This document shows, piece after piece, positions 47,608-55,922 of a stretch of 64,000 nt of DNA. Position 1 is the first letter of the stretch, and each line of letters begins with the position of its first letter. The stretch covers positions 2,248,555-2,312,554 of the forward strand of contig NZ_SOBN01000001.1 of the NCBI RefSeq assembly GCF_004365705.1. Reading direction: 5' to 3'. Source of the DNA: Streptomyces sp. 846.5. Lineage in GTDB: Bacteria > Actinomycetota > Actinomycetes > Streptomycetales > Streptomycetaceae. The translations under genes and the position numbers were made by a program. The notes below the pieces were generated by a model. That model saw only the letters and a list, made by a program, of their open reading frames with translations. It did not search any database and was not told the origin of the DNA.

Positions 47608-48393
47608 ATGCGTCGACTGCTGCCGGAGACCCCGGATGTGACAGACCTCACCAGCCTGACCGGGCTGGCCGAGGCCTACGCCTACCCCGAGCCGACCGAG
47701 CGCCAGCGCCTCACCGAACCCGGCCGCCCCTGGCTGCGCGCCAACATGGTGGCGAGCCTGGACGGCGCCTCCCGTCTGGACGGGCTCTCCGAGGGCCTCT
47801 CCTCCGAGGGCGACAAGCGGATCTTCGGGGTGCTGAGGGCCCTCGCCGATGTGGTGCTGGCAGGCGCGCAGACGGTCCGCGCCGAGGGCTACCGGCCGGC
47901 CAGGGCCCGCGCCGAGTTCGCGCAGGCCCGGGCGGACCGCGGCCAGCAGCCCGCCGCCGCGATCGCCGTGGTCACCCGCAGCCTGGACCTGGACCTGGAC
48001 CTGCCGCTGTTCACCGAGCCGCTGGTGCCGACCCTGGTGATCACCTGCGCCGCCGCCCCGGCGGAGGCGCTCAGGGCGACCCGGAAGGTGGCCGACGTGG
48101 TGATCGCCGGGGAGGAGCGGGTGGACCTCGCGGCGGCGGTGGCGGCCCTGGCCGAACGCGGCTGGACCCGGCTGCTCACCGAGGGCGGTCCGCGGCTGCT
48201 GGGCCAGCTGGCGGCGGACGGCCTGCTGGACGAGCTGTGCCTGACCCTGGCGCCGCTGCTGGCCTCCGGGGACGCGCCCAGGATCACCGTCGGACCGGCC
48301 GGGCTCGCCCAACGGATGGACCTGGTGTCACTGCTTGAGGAGAAAGGTTTCCTCTTTGCCAGGTACGCCCGTAGCGTGAACAGTCCCACCTAA
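47608..48393 (+). CDS. RibD-like pyrimidine reductase family protein
   Basis: A protein of 261 residues with the RibD C-terminal (dihydrofolate reductase-like) fold. Motifs are RPWLRANMVASLDGAS, VVLAGAQTVRAEGYRPAR, and LLTEGGPRLLGQLAADGLLD. Such stand-alone proteins in actinomycetes often lack a deaminase domain. A role in riboflavin or deazaflavin synthesis is possible but not shown by the context. The ATG is at 47608. The upstream frame overlaps zapE and is shadow. Confidence 0.85.
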   Translation: MRRLLPETPDVTDLTSLTGLAEAYAYPEPTERQRLTEPGRPWLRANMVASLDGASRLDGLSEGLSSEGDKRIFGVLRALADVVLAGAQTVRAEGYRPARARAEFAQARADRGQQPAAAIAVVTRSLDLDLDLPLFTEPLVPTLVITCAAAPAEALRATRKVADVVIAGEERVDLAAAVAALAERGWTRLLTEGGPRLLGQLAADGLLDELCLTLAPLLASGDAPRITVGPAGLAQRMDLVSLLEEKGFLFARYARSVNSPT

Positions 48394-48507
48394 CGGAAGC
48401 GGATCGTCCACCTACCGGGCGCGGATGACGGGACACCCCGTTCCGCCCGGGCAGTATGAGGCCAGTGCCAGTGGTGCCGGGGGAAGCAGAAGGAAGAAGG
48501 GACGCGC

Positions 48508-48978
48508 GTGTTCACCACCGTACTTTTGATCGAGAAGTCTCTCTCCGCCGCCGATGTCGAGCTGCTCACCACTCTCCACGGCGACGAGCCGGTCTCCTTC
48601 CATGTGCTGATGCAGCCGCGCGGCCGGCAGGACGAGTTCCTGCGCGCCGTCGACGACGTGGCCTTCGGCTACCTGGACCGCGCCGCCCACGAGCGCGACG
48701 AGCCGCACGGCGCCGCGGCCGTGGACACCGCCGCCGCCGCCGGACTGGCGCACACCCTGGACGGGCTGCGCGCCGCCGGGGCGGAGGCCACCGGACGGGT
48801 GGTCGAGGAGAACCCGCTGCAGGACCTCAAGGCCCTGGTCGCCGACGTGTCCGCGGACGAGGTCATCGTGCTGGCCGCGCCGCACTGGATCGAAGGGCTG
48901 TTCCACCGGGACTGGGCCTCGCAGGCCCGGCACAAGGTCGGCGTCCCGGTGCTCCAGCTGTTCGCCCAGCAGGACTGA
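48508..48978 (+). CDS. Usp-like protein of unknown function
   Basis: A protein of 156 residues. It looks like a universal-stress-protein-type alpha/beta fold, with LLIEKSLSAADVELLTTLHG at the start, EENPLQDLKALVADVSADEV and VIVLAAPHWIEG toward the end. The GTG start at 48508 follows AGAAGGAAGG. Similar genes in actinomycetes have no settled function. It precedes murC but is separated by 93 bases. Confidence 0.72.
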   Translation: MFTTVLLIEKSLSAADVELLTTLHGDEPVSFHVLMQPRGRQDEFLRAVDDVAFGYLDRAAHERDEPHGAAAVDTAAAAGLAHTLDGLRAAGAEATGRVVEENPLQDLKALVADVSADEVIVLAAPHWIEGLFHRDWASQARHKVGVPVLQLFAQQD

Positions 48979-49071
48979 CGCCCGGCGGGGCGGGGCGGCA
49001 GGGACTGACCGGCCGTCGACTGCTGGCAGAATCGAGCCAGACCGTCCCGCCGCAACCCCCGGAGAGCCTCA

Positions 49072-50472
49072 GTGACGTCCCCTGCCCCCGCGAGTGCCGC
49101 TGATCTCGCCGCACCGCACTTCATCGGGATCGGCGGCGCGGGCATGTCCGGCCTGGCCAAGATCCTGGCGCTGCGCGGCGCCGCGGTCTCCGGCAGCGAC
49201 GCCAAGGAGTCCACCGTCGTGCTGGCGCTCAAGCAGCTGGGCGCCGAGGTGTTCGTCGGCCACGCCGCCGAGCATGTGCCGGCCGGGGCGAGCTGCATCG
49301 TGGTCTCCAGCGCCATCCGCGAGGACAACCCGGAGCTGGTCGCCGCCCGCGAGCGCGGCCTGCCGGTGATCCACCGCGCGGACGCACTGGCCGCGCTGAT
49401 GCAGGGCAGCCGCGGGCTGGCCGTCGCCGGCACCCACGGCAAGACCACCACCACCAGCATGCTCGCGGTCAGCCTCACCGCCCTGGGCCTGGACCCCTCC
49501 TTCGCCATCGGCGGGGACCTCAACGAGCCCGGCAGCAACGCCCACCACGGCACCGGCGAGATCTTCGTCGCCGAGGCCGACGAGAGCGACCGCAGCTTCC
49601 AGAAGTACTCCCCCGAGGTCGCGGTGGTCCTCAACGTGGAGCTGGACCACCACGCCAACTACGCCTCCATGGACGAGATCTACGAGTCCTTCGAGGCCTT
49701 CGTCGCGCGGATCGTGCCCGGCGGCACCCTGGTCGTGGACTCCGACCACGCGGGCGCGGCGAAGCTCGCGTCACGGGTCGCCGGTCGCGCGGACCTGACC
49801 GTGGTCCGGGTCGGCGAGGCCGAGGGCGCCGACGTCCGCATCCTCTCGATCGCCGCGCGCGGGATGACCAGCGAGGTCACCGTGCGCATCGACGACAGCG
49901 AGCTGACGTTCACCGTCTCGGTCCCCGGCCGCCACTACGCCCACAACGCTGTCGCCGCCCTCGCGGCCGGCGTCGCCCTGGGCGTCCCGGCGGCCGAGCT
50001 GGCCCAGGCGCTCAGCAGCTACCAGGGCGTGCGCCGCCGGCTCCAGCTCAAGGGCGAGGTCCGCGGTGTGCAGGTGATCGACTCCTACGCCCACCACCCC
50101 ACCGAGATCGCCGCCGACCTGGAGGCCATCAACGCGGTCTCCGGCGACGGACGCGTCCTGGTCGTCTTCCAGCCGCACCTGTTCAGCCGCACCCAGCAGC
50201 TCGGCGCCGAGATGGGCGAGGCGCTCTCGCACGCCGACGCCGTGGTCGTCCTGGACATCTACCCGGCCCGCGAGGACCCGGTCCCCGGCGTCACCAGCGA
50301 CCTGGTCATCGACGCCGCCCGGGCCCACGGCGCCGACGTCACCCCGGCCCACTCGCTCGCCGACGTGCCCGACCTGCTCGCGGGAATGGCCAAGGACGGC
50401 GACCTTGTTCTCACCATGGGCGCCGGGGACGTCACCTTCCTCGGACCCGAGATCCTCGCCCGCCTCGCCTGA
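49072..50472 (+). CDS. murC: UDP-N-acetylmuramate-L-alanine ligase
   Basis: A protein of 466 residues. It adds L-alanine to UDP-MurNAc in peptidoglycan synthesis. It has the N-terminal GIGGAGMSGLAKILALRG, the ATP-binding GTHGKTTTTSMLAVSL, EADESDRSF, and the C-terminal VFQPHLFSRTQQL. The GTG start is at 49072. It lies away from the division/cell wall cluster, in tandem with msrB sixteen bases downstream. If a second murC exists in the dcw cluster, this would be an accessory copy. Confidence 0.95.
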   Translation: MTSPAPASAADLAAPHFIGIGGAGMSGLAKILALRGAAVSGSDAKESTVVLALKQLGAEVFVGHAAEHVPAGASCIVVSSAIREDNPELVAARERGLPVIHRADALAALMQGSRGLAVAGTHGKTTTTSMLAVSLTALGLDPSFAIGGDLNEPGSNAHHGTGEIFVAEADESDRSFQKYSPEVAVVLNVELDHHANYASMDEIYESFEAFVARIVPGGTLVVDSDHAGAAKLASRVAGRADLTVVRVGEAEGADVRILSIAARGMTSEVTVRIDDSELTFTVSVPGRHYAHNAVAALAAGVALGVPAAELAQALSSYQGVRRRLQLKGEVRGVQVIDSYAHHPTEIAADLEAINAVSGDGRVLVVFQPHLFSRTQQLGAEMGEALSHADAVVVLDIYPAREDPVPGVTSDLVIDAARAHGADVTPAHSLADVPDLLAGMAKDGDLVLTMGAGDVTFLGPEILARLA

Positions 50473-50487
50473 AAGGCAGGACACCTG

Positions 50488-50895
50488 ATGTCGTACGAGA
50501 TCGAGAAGACCGACGCCGAGTGGCGCGAGCAGCTCACCCCGGCCGAGTACGCGGTCCTGCGCAAGGCCGGCACCGAGCGCCCGGGCGTCGGCGAGTACAC
50601 CGACACCAAGACCGAGGGCGTCTACTCCTGTCGCGCCTGCGGCAACGAGCTGTTCAGCTCGGAGACCAAGTTCGACAGCCACTGCGGCTGGCCCTCCTAC
50701 TTCTCCCCCCTCGCCGAGGACCGGGTGCAGTACATCGAGGACACCACCATGGGCATGCGCCGCGTCGAGGTCCGCTGCGCCAAGTGCGGCTCCCACCTCG
50801 GCCACGTCTTCGAGGGCGAGGGCTACGGCACCCCGACAGACCAGCGCTACTGCATCAACAGCATCTCCCTGAAGCTGCGGCCCGCGGTCGAGTAG
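50488..50895 (+). CDS. msrB: Peptide-methionine (R)-S-oxide reductase
   Basis: A protein of 135 residues. It reduces methionine R-sulfoxide in proteins. It has zinc-binding pairs CRACG and CAKCG, the substrate loop HCGWPSYFSPL, and the catalytic cysteine in QRYCINSISL. It is downstream of murC and probably cotranscribed. A terminator-like hairpin follows. Confidence 0.96.
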   Translation: MSYEIEKTDAEWREQLTPAEYAVLRKAGTERPGVGEYTDTKTEGVYSCRACGNELFSSETKFDSHCGWPSYFSPLAEDRVQYIEDTTMGMRRVEVRCAKCGSHLGHVFEGEGYGTPTDQRYCINSISLKLRPAVE

Positions 50896-50935
50896 CGGCT
50901 GCCTGCCGCTCGTTCTCGACGCTGGTCGCCCCACA

Positions 50936-50973
50936 TACCACGGACATGCCACAGGCTTGGTATGTCCGTGGTA
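50936..50973. terminator. Bidirectional terminator after msrB
   Basis: Inverted repeat with 16-bp arms (50936-50951 and 50958-50973), one mismatch and a six-base loop, between the converging msrB and the hypothetical gene at 50986. Confidence 0.7.
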
Positions 50974-50985
50974 CGTCCTTCAGCG

Positions 50986-51531
50986 TCAGTCCATCGCCGC
51001 GTCAAGCAGGTGGAACAGCTCTGCTTTGGTATAGCCCAGCCGCTCCGCGCGATAAGCGGCCATGAGCAGCAGATGGCCGACGGTCTTCGCTCCGAACCCG
51101 TCCCTGCCGTCGTGGGACCACTCGTCGACCTTCTCGACACCGAGATCGTTCATCTGCAGCCCGTACTCGCTGCGGAGTTCGGCCACCGTCGCCGTGACAG
51201 CAGCCAGGAGGTCTGCGCCCGGCCGCTCGCAGTGGAGGCCGAAGTAAGGCATCAAGTTCTTCGGCTCGCACCCGGAAGGCGGGGAGGCCTTGACTGCGTC
51301 GTAGAGCGGGTCGTCGAATCGCCGCTCCCTGCACCCGTAGTCGTCGTGGACAAGCGTGAAGCGATGGTGGCCGGGTGCCACCGGCGGGGGCGGTGGGGGG
51401 TACGGCCAGCCCGCGTCCTCGTACAACAGCTGCTTCACCTCCTCCTCGTCGGACAAGGTAACGGTGAATCCGGTCTCGTCGTTCGTACCGGTGACAGTCC
51501 CGTCTCCACCTCGCTGAAATCGCAGGCTCAT
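50986..51531 (-). CDS. Hypothetical protein
   Basis: A protein of 181 residues (starts MSLRFQRGGDGTVTGTNDET). It has a proline run PYPPPPPPVAPGHHRF in the middle, LMPYFGLHCERPGADLLA, and a C-terminal helical region. It is rich in acidic residues and lacks a signal peptide or membrane helix. I do not recognise the family. Its ATG follows a possible AGCGAGGTGGAG. It is monocistronic beside the toxin-antitoxin module. Confidence 0.65.
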   Translation of the reverse strand: MSLRFQRGGDGTVTGTNDETGFTVTLSDEEEVKQLLYEDAGWPYPPPPPPVAPGHHRFTLVHDDYGCRERRFDDPLYDAVKASPPSGCEPKNLMPYFGLHCERPGADLLAAVTATVAELRSEYGLQMNDLGVEKVDEWSHDGRDGFGAKTVGHLLLMAAYRAERLGYTKAELFHLLDAAMD

Positions 51532-51621
51532 TGCGGTCGTCCTCCTACTCCTGTGGCATCACACCCATCATGAGCGGGACCACTGACAACGTCCGGAGTG
51601 ACATCGCCGACAACCTGCTGT

Positions 51622-52200
51622 TCAGTACAGCTTTCTCCGGTCGGCAAAAAGTCCTCGGGCTCGATGTGCGAAAGCTGGCACTCCGGCTCGATAGAGGGCG
51701 TCAGTGACATCCATTGCTGTCATGGGCGGTCGGCGCTTGCCGGCCGCCATACGCTGCAACGTGGTCAGGACTTCGTCGGGCTGCTGGTCAAGCAGGGCGC
51801 ACAGGTACGGGTCGGGTGGCGTGACGGTGATGCCGTGCGGCCCCAGGAGCGCAGTGGGAAAGTCGCTCAGGTTCCAGGTGATCAAGGCTTCGGCGCGGGC
51901 TGCAACAGCGGCTGCCATATGGTGAACGTCGTCCGGGTCAGGACCGTCCAGCTCCGCGAACAGGTGCTTGTACTGGTCCTCCGTGACACAGGTGTCCGCG
52001 AAGCCAAGGCGAATGTGGTCGGTGATCCGCCGGGCCGCTTCGGGAGATCGATGCTCCTCGCGGACGATGACCCGCTGCCATTCGGCCAGCAATCGGTCGC
52101 TCCACATGAAGTCGTGGACAAAGTCCTCCGCCAAGGAAAGCATCATGTCCATGATGGAAAACGGGAAAAGGACATTCGTGTCAACGAAGACGCGTGCCAT
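51622..52200 (-). CDS. PIN-domain toxin of a second toxin-antitoxin module
   Basis: A protein of 192 residues. The N-terminus MARVFVDTNVLFPFSIMDMM has the first PIN aspartate, and further acidic residues lie in REEHRSPEAA, GPDPDDVHHMAAAVAA and ITWNLSDFPTALL. The length and the NLSDFP motif suit the PIN_3-like class, which differs from the VapC protein at 4713. The antitoxin-like gene lies upstream on the same strand. Target is unknown. Confidence 0.83.
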   Translation of the reverse strand: MARVFVDTNVLFPFSIMDMMLSLAEDFVHDFMWSDRLLAEWQRVIVREEHRSPEAARRITDHIRLGFADTCVTEDQYKHLFAELDGPDPDDVHHMAAAVAARAEALITWNLSDFPTALLGPHGITVTPPDPYLCALLDQQPDEVLTTLQRMAAGKRRPPMTAMDVTDALYRAGVPAFAHRARGLFADRRKLY

Positions 52201-52220
52201 AGTGGCGAAATCCCCGGCAA

Positions 52221-52667
52221 TCAGTACGGGAGGTCGTCTTCCTCGACGATCTCGATGATGCGACGCCTGGCTTCGGCACGGCGCTCACGACGGGCCTGGA
52301 ACTCCAGGACGTCGACGAGACGCAGTTGGCGGTGACGGCTTCCAGGCAGATACTCGGCAGGAATCTGCCCTTGCTCGATCAGGCGCAGCAGGAACGGTCG
52401 GGAAAATCCGAGCAGATCGGCCGCCTCATTAGGAGTGAGCCGGACCTCCAGAGGCAGCGTGAGCACAGCATTCCCTCGGGCAAGGTCGTGGGCTGCCGCG
52501 CGCACCAGATCAGCCAGAGCCGCCGGAAGCTCTATGTCGCTTCCATCCGGACCGCGCAGCACCAGACGAGCCTGCCCACCCTGCCCCTCCAGAGCAGCCA
52601 GCAGGTCATGGTCGGCAGCAACCGGTTCGATCCTGGTGGCGCGGGAGATCACTGCGGCATGAGTCAT
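52221..52667 (-). CDS. Excisionase-type HTH antitoxin
   Basis: A protein of 148 residues. The C-terminal half has a MerR/excisionase-like helix-turn-helix, LTPNEAADLLGFSRPFLLRL, followed by LPGSRHRQLRLVDVLEF and an acidic end (EIVEEDDLPY) that may contact the toxin. I start at the ATG at 52667, five bases after GGAGG, which leaves out a GTG at 52679. The palindrome at 52686 is nineteen bases upstream. Cotranscription with the PIN gene twenty bases downstream is likely. Confidence 0.82.
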   Translation of the reverse strand: MTHAAVISRATRIEPVAADHDLLAALEGQGGQARLVLRGPDGSDIELPAALADLVRAAAHDLARGNAVLTLPLEVRLTPNEAADLLGFSRPFLLRLIEQGQIPAEYLPGSRHRQLRLVDVLEFQARRERRAEARRRIIEIVEEDDLPY

Positions 52668-52685
52668 GCGGGCCTCCACTCAACC

Positions 52686-52706
52686 CAGATAGCAATCTGC
52701 TATCTG
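52686..52706 (-). promoter_or_regulatory. Operator of the second PIN module
   Basis: Perfect inverted repeat CAGATAGCA (52686-52694) and TGCTATCTG (52698-52706) with a three-base centre. On the minus strand it overlaps a possible -10 box TGCTAT (52689-52694), 18 bases after a -35-like TTACAG (52713-52718). It is a good candidate for antitoxin autoregulation. Confidence 0.65.
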
Positions 52707-52773
52707 TAGTAACTGTAACCCACGGCCCGACGAATGGCCACGGCTGCCGACGCCTTACGGACCCCCGCAGGGG

Positions 52774-53907
52774 CTAGCGGTAGCGGAGTTCGGCGAGTTC
52801 TGTGGTGAGGGTGGTGCGGAAGGCGGGGATGCGGGCGAGGAGGGGGAGGAGGGCGTTGCGGAGGGTTCGGGTCAGGGGGTTGCGGGTGGTGGCGATGCGG
52901 GTCATGCGGTCGGTGAAGGCGACCACGCGGAGGGCGACCGGGCGGCGCCGGGGTTCGTAGCGGGCCGGGTCGGCGGCGATGAGGGCCTGGCCGAGGGCGT
53001 AGCCGTCCTGGATGCCGGTGTTCATGCCCTGGCCTCCGGCCGGGCTGTGCACGTGGGCGGCGTCGCCGGCCAGGAACAGCCGTCCGGCGCGGAAGTGGTC
53101 GGCGACCCGGTGGTGCACCCGGAAGCGGGAGGACCAGGCCACGGCGGTGACCTTCGCCTGCCCCGGGGCCCGCTCGTCGAGCAACTGCTGGACGAAGGCC
53201 AGGTCGGGCTCGGCGGGGGCCTCGGCCACGGTGGCGACGACGCGGTAGTGGCCGCCGGGGAGCGGGGCGACGACGCTGATCCCGGGGGCGCCGAAGCCCA
53301 GCGAGACCTCCTCCGCCCCCGGCGCCCAGTCCATCTCCACATCGGCGAGCACGAAGGACTCGCCGTAGGCGGAGCCGGCGAAGCCGATCCCGGCCGCCTC
53401 CCTGACCGCGCTGTGCATCCCGTCGGCGCCGACCGCGTAGTCGGCCCGCAGGGTCTCGCCGGTGCCGGTGGTGAGGGTGACCCCGTGCTCGTCCTGGACC
53501 ACGCCGGTGACCTCGTACGGCCGGTGGACGTCGCCGCCGAGCTCGCGCAGCCGCGCCAGCAGCACCGCCTCGGTCCGGTCCTGCGGGACCATCAGGGCGT
53601 ACGGGTACGGCGTGGGCAGCTTGCCGAAGGTGGTGGAGAGCAGTGTGCGGGCGCCGTCGCGGACGGTGAAGCGGTCGATCTTCAGCCCACGGGCGATCAG
53701 CTCCCGGTCCGCCCCGAGCTCGTGCAGCACCTCCAGGGTGCGGGCGTGCACCACGGCGGCGCGGGAGGCGTTGGCCCCCTCGGGCAGCCGGTCGAGCAGG
53801 ACGTGGTCGATGCCGCCCTGGGCCAGGGTGATGGCCAGCGCGAGCCCGGTGGGGCCGGCCCCGACGATCGCGACGGTGGTGCTTGCGGGAAGAGCTGTGG
53901 TGTTCAT
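52774..53907 (-). CDS. FAD-dependent aromatic monooxygenase-like protein
   Basis: A protein of 377 residues. It has the FAD-binding GxGxxG in VGAGPTGLALAITL, an Asp-Gly motif VGADGMHSAVREAAG, and the second FAD motif LFLAGDAAHVHSPAGGQGMN. These mark the PHBH-type group that hydroxylates aromatic compounds or inactivates antibiotics. The start at 53907 has GGAGG six bases upstream. It is divergent from a TetR regulator with matching operators. The C-terminus is arginine-rich and short compared with three-domain members. Confidence 0.86.
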   Translation of the reverse strand: MNTTALPASTTVAIVGAGPTGLALAITLAQGGIDHVLLDRLPEGANASRAAVVHARTLEVLHELGADRELIARGLKIDRFTVRDGARTLLSTTFGKLPTPYPYALMVPQDRTEAVLLARLRELGGDVHRPYEVTGVVQDEHGVTLTTGTGETLRADYAVGADGMHSAVREAAGIGFAGSAYGESFVLADVEMDWAPGAEEVSLGFGAPGISVVAPLPGGHYRVVATVAEAPAEPDLAFVQQLLDERAPGQAKVTAVAWSSRFRVHHRVADHFRAGRLFLAGDAAHVHSPAGGQGMNTGIQDGYALGQALIAADPARYEPRRRPVALRVVAFTDRMTRIATTRNPLTRTLRNALLPLLARIPAFRTTLTTELAELRYR

Positions 53908-53925
53908 CCGAGCCTCCGACGGTCG

Positions 53926-53943
53926 TGCCAACGTCTGTTGGCA
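53926..53943. promoter_or_regulatory. TetR operator upstream of the monooxygenase
   Basis: Perfect palindrome TGCCAAC-GTCT-GTTGGCA. It lies 19 bases upstream of the monooxygenase start codon and resembles the second site upstream of tetR. A TetR repressor of both genes would fit. Confidence 0.65.
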
Positions 53944-53964
53944 TTACTGTGCCGCGACCCCTGC

Positions 53965-53993
53965 TTGAGTGTCAACACTTGTTGGCCTACATT
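53965..53993 (+). promoter_or_regulatory. tetR promoter with operator in its spacer
   Basis: -35 TTGAGT (53965-53970) and -10 TACATT (53988-53993) with a 17-base spacer. The spacer holds GTCAAC-ACTT-GTTGGC (53971-53986), a copy of the palindrome at 53926. A further half-site GTTGGCA overlaps the ATG at 54001. The -10 is seven bases before the ATG, so the message is probably leaderless. Confidence 0.6.
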
Positions 53994-54000
53994 TGTTGGC

Positions 54001-54588
54001 ATGACTTCCGACCAAGAGTCCCCCACCGCGGAGAAGCGCTCGGACCGCACCAAGGCCGCCATCCTGCGCGCGGCTCGCGACCGCTTCGGCGCCGACGGCT
54101 ACGAGCGCACCACCATCCGCGCGGTCGCGGCCGACGCCGCCATCGACCCGTCCATGGTGATGCGCTACTTCGGCAGCAAGGAGCGGCTGTTCGACGCCGC
54201 TCTCGCCATCGACCTGCGGCTGCCGGACCTCAGCGCCGTCGCCCCGCAGGATCTGGCAGCGACGCTGATCCGCCACTTCCTCGCCCGCTGGGAGAGCGAC
54301 CCGGCCGACGACGCACTGCTGGTGCTGCTGCGCTCGGCGGTCACCAACGAGCGGGCCGCGCTGCGGATGCACGAGATCTTCGCGACCCAGGTGGCCCCGG
54401 CGCTGGGCGTCGCGCTCGGCCCGCGGGCCGCCGCGGTGGCCCCGGTGCTCACCACGCAGCTGCTCGGCCTCGCCCTGACCCGCTATCTGATCCGGCTCCC
54501 CGCGGTCACCGCGCTCGACCCGGAGCAGGTCGTCCAGGCCCTGCTGCCGGCCGTTCAGGCCACCGTGCAGTCCGCCCGCGCGGACTGA
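54001..54588 (+). CDS. TetR-family repressor
   Basis: A protein of 195 residues. The N-terminal helix-turn-helix is in YERTTIRAVAADAAIDPSMV, followed by MRYFGSKERLFDAAL, and the C-terminal domain is helical and ligand-binding. The ATG at 54001 fits the promoter. The upstream frame is shadow. It is divergent from the monooxygenase gene and probably represses it and itself through the operators. The ligand is unknown. Confidence 0.9.
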   Translation: MTSDQESPTAEKRSDRTKAAILRAARDRFGADGYERTTIRAVAADAAIDPSMVMRYFGSKERLFDAALAIDLRLPDLSAVAPQDLAATLIRHFLARWESDPADDALLVLLRSAVTNERAALRMHEIFATQVAPALGVALGPRAAAVAPVLTTQLLGLALTRYLIRLPAVTALDPEQVVQALLPAVQATVQSARAD

Positions 54589-54765
54589 CCGCACACTGAT
54601 CGCGCACTGACCGCCCGCCGGGCTGCCCGCCGGTCCGCCCTCCGGTCCGCGAAAGGGGCGAAGGGAGCAAGTTGCGCGCCGCGCCGCAGGAAAGCTCAAA
54701 TCTAGCTCTGAGAATTGCGGCCGCCCCTTCCCCGATCGACGGCCCGGGGAGATGCTCAGCACCAT

Positions 54766-54792
54766 GGAGCCGGGTGCGGGGGACCCGGCTCC
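54766..54792 (+). promoter_or_regulatory. Hairpin directly upstream of the small membrane protein gene
   Basis: Perfect 10-bp inverted repeat (54766-54775 and 54783-54792). The stem is followed eight bases later by the TGGAGG ribosome binding site of the gene at 54813. It could be a tetR terminator or a leader element. The gap of about 220 bases after tetR holds nothing else I recognise. Confidence 0.4.
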
Positions 54793-54812
54793 TCTGCCTT
54801 TGGAGGTGCGGG

Positions 54813-55196
54813 GTGAGCCTTGACGTCTCGTTCACCGTTTCCGGAGCCGCTGTGGGTGCGGCCTCGTTCAACCTGGTGAGATGTGCGGTCCGGGGGCGGA
54901 GCCGCAGCAGGTCCGGGCTCACACCCGCCAACCGGCTGATGTCCTGGGCGCTGCTGCTGACACTCGCGCTCGGAACCGTGGCGACGCTCGGCTGGGCCGA
55001 CGACAGCATCCAGGGCAACCCGGGGCTGGACCGCAATCCGCCGCTGCTGGGCACCGCCGTGCTGTGCGTGGTCGGCATCGTCGTCGTGGTCGCCGTCAAT
55101 GCCCTGGCCCACAGGCTTCCTGACCGGCCGTCAGTCAGCCACGACGCCGTGCCCGCGCGTCGGGACCGCTGGAGATCGGCCTCCGGCACCCGCTAG
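54813..55196 (+). CDS. Membrane protein of unknown function
   Basis: A protein of 127 residues with two or three hydrophobic segments, for example LMSWALLLTLALGTVATLGW and TAVLCVVGIVVVVAVNALAH, and basic connecting loops. I chose the GTG at 54813, six bases after TGGAGG. A longer frame from 54672 would run through the hairpin. The family is not recognised. Confidence 0.6.
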   Translation: MSLDVSFTVSGAAVGAASFNLVRCAVRGRSRSRSGLTPANRLMSWALLLTLALGTVATLGWADDSIQGNPGLDRNPPLLGTAVLCVVGIVVVVAVNALAHRLPDRPSVSHDAVPARRDRWRSASGTR

Positions 55197-55217
55197 GGCC
55201 AGGGCAGCGACGACGGC

Positions 55218-55922
55218 TCAGGCCAGTCCGGCCAGCAGCTCCGCAACCGGCTTGCGGCGCCCGGTGAAGAAGGGCACCTCCTCGCGGACGTGCCGACGGG
55301 TCTCGGAGGCGCGCAGGTCGCGCATCAGGTCGACGATCCGGTAGAGCTCGTCGGCCTCGAACGCCAGCAGCCACTCGTAGTCGCCCAGGGCGAAGGAGGC
55401 GACCGTGTTGGCCCGGACGTCGGGGTAGCCGCGGGCCAGCATCCCGTGCTCCATCAGCAGCCGGCGGCGCTCGGCGTCCTCCAGCAGGTACCACTCGTAG
55501 GAACGGACGAAGGGGTAGACGCAGACGTAGTCGCGCGGGGTCTCGTCCGCGAGGAACGCGGGGATGTGCGACTTGTTGAACTCGGCCGGGCGGTGCAGCG
55601 CCATGTTCGACCAGACCGGCTCCAGGGCGCGGCCCAGCCGGGTGCGGCGGAAGCGGTTGTACGCCTCCTGCAGGTCGTCGCTGTCCTCGGCGTGCCACCA
55701 GATCATCAGGTCGGCGTCGGCGCGCAGCCCGGAGACGTCGTAGGTGCCGCGGACGGTGACGTCCTTCTCGGCGAGCTGCGCGAAGAGCTCCTCGACCTCG
55801 GCCGCGTGGGCGCTGCGGTCGTCCGGGAGCACGTCCTTGAGCCGGAAGACCGACCAGAGGGTGTACCGGATGACCTTGTTGAGGTCGCGGGCCTTCGGCT
55901 TGTTCTCACTGCTTTCCGTCAT
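55218..55922 (-). CDS. hemQ: Coproheme decarboxylase HemQ
   Basis: A protein of 234 residues of the chlorite dismutase-like fold. HemQ converts coproheme to haem b in the coproporphyrin-dependent pathway of actinobacteria and firmicutes. Motifs are [25 protein letters not shown] and [20 protein letters not shown], the last holding the likely proximal haem-binding histidine. The ATG at 55922 overlaps the hemG stop (ATGA). With hemG and hemE here, three steps of haem synthesis are together. Confidence 0.95.
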   Translation of the reverse strand: MTESSENKPKARDLNKVIRYTLWSVFRLKDVLPDDRSAHAAEVEELFAQLAEKDVTVRGTYDVSGLRADADLMIWWHAEDSDDLQEAYNRFRRTRLGRALEPVWSNMALHRPAEFNKSHIPAFLADETPRDYVCVYPFVRSYEWYLLEDAERRRLLMEHGMLARGYPDVRANTVASFALGDYEWLLAFEADELYRIVDLMRDLRASETRRHVREEVPFFTGRRKPVAELLAGLA

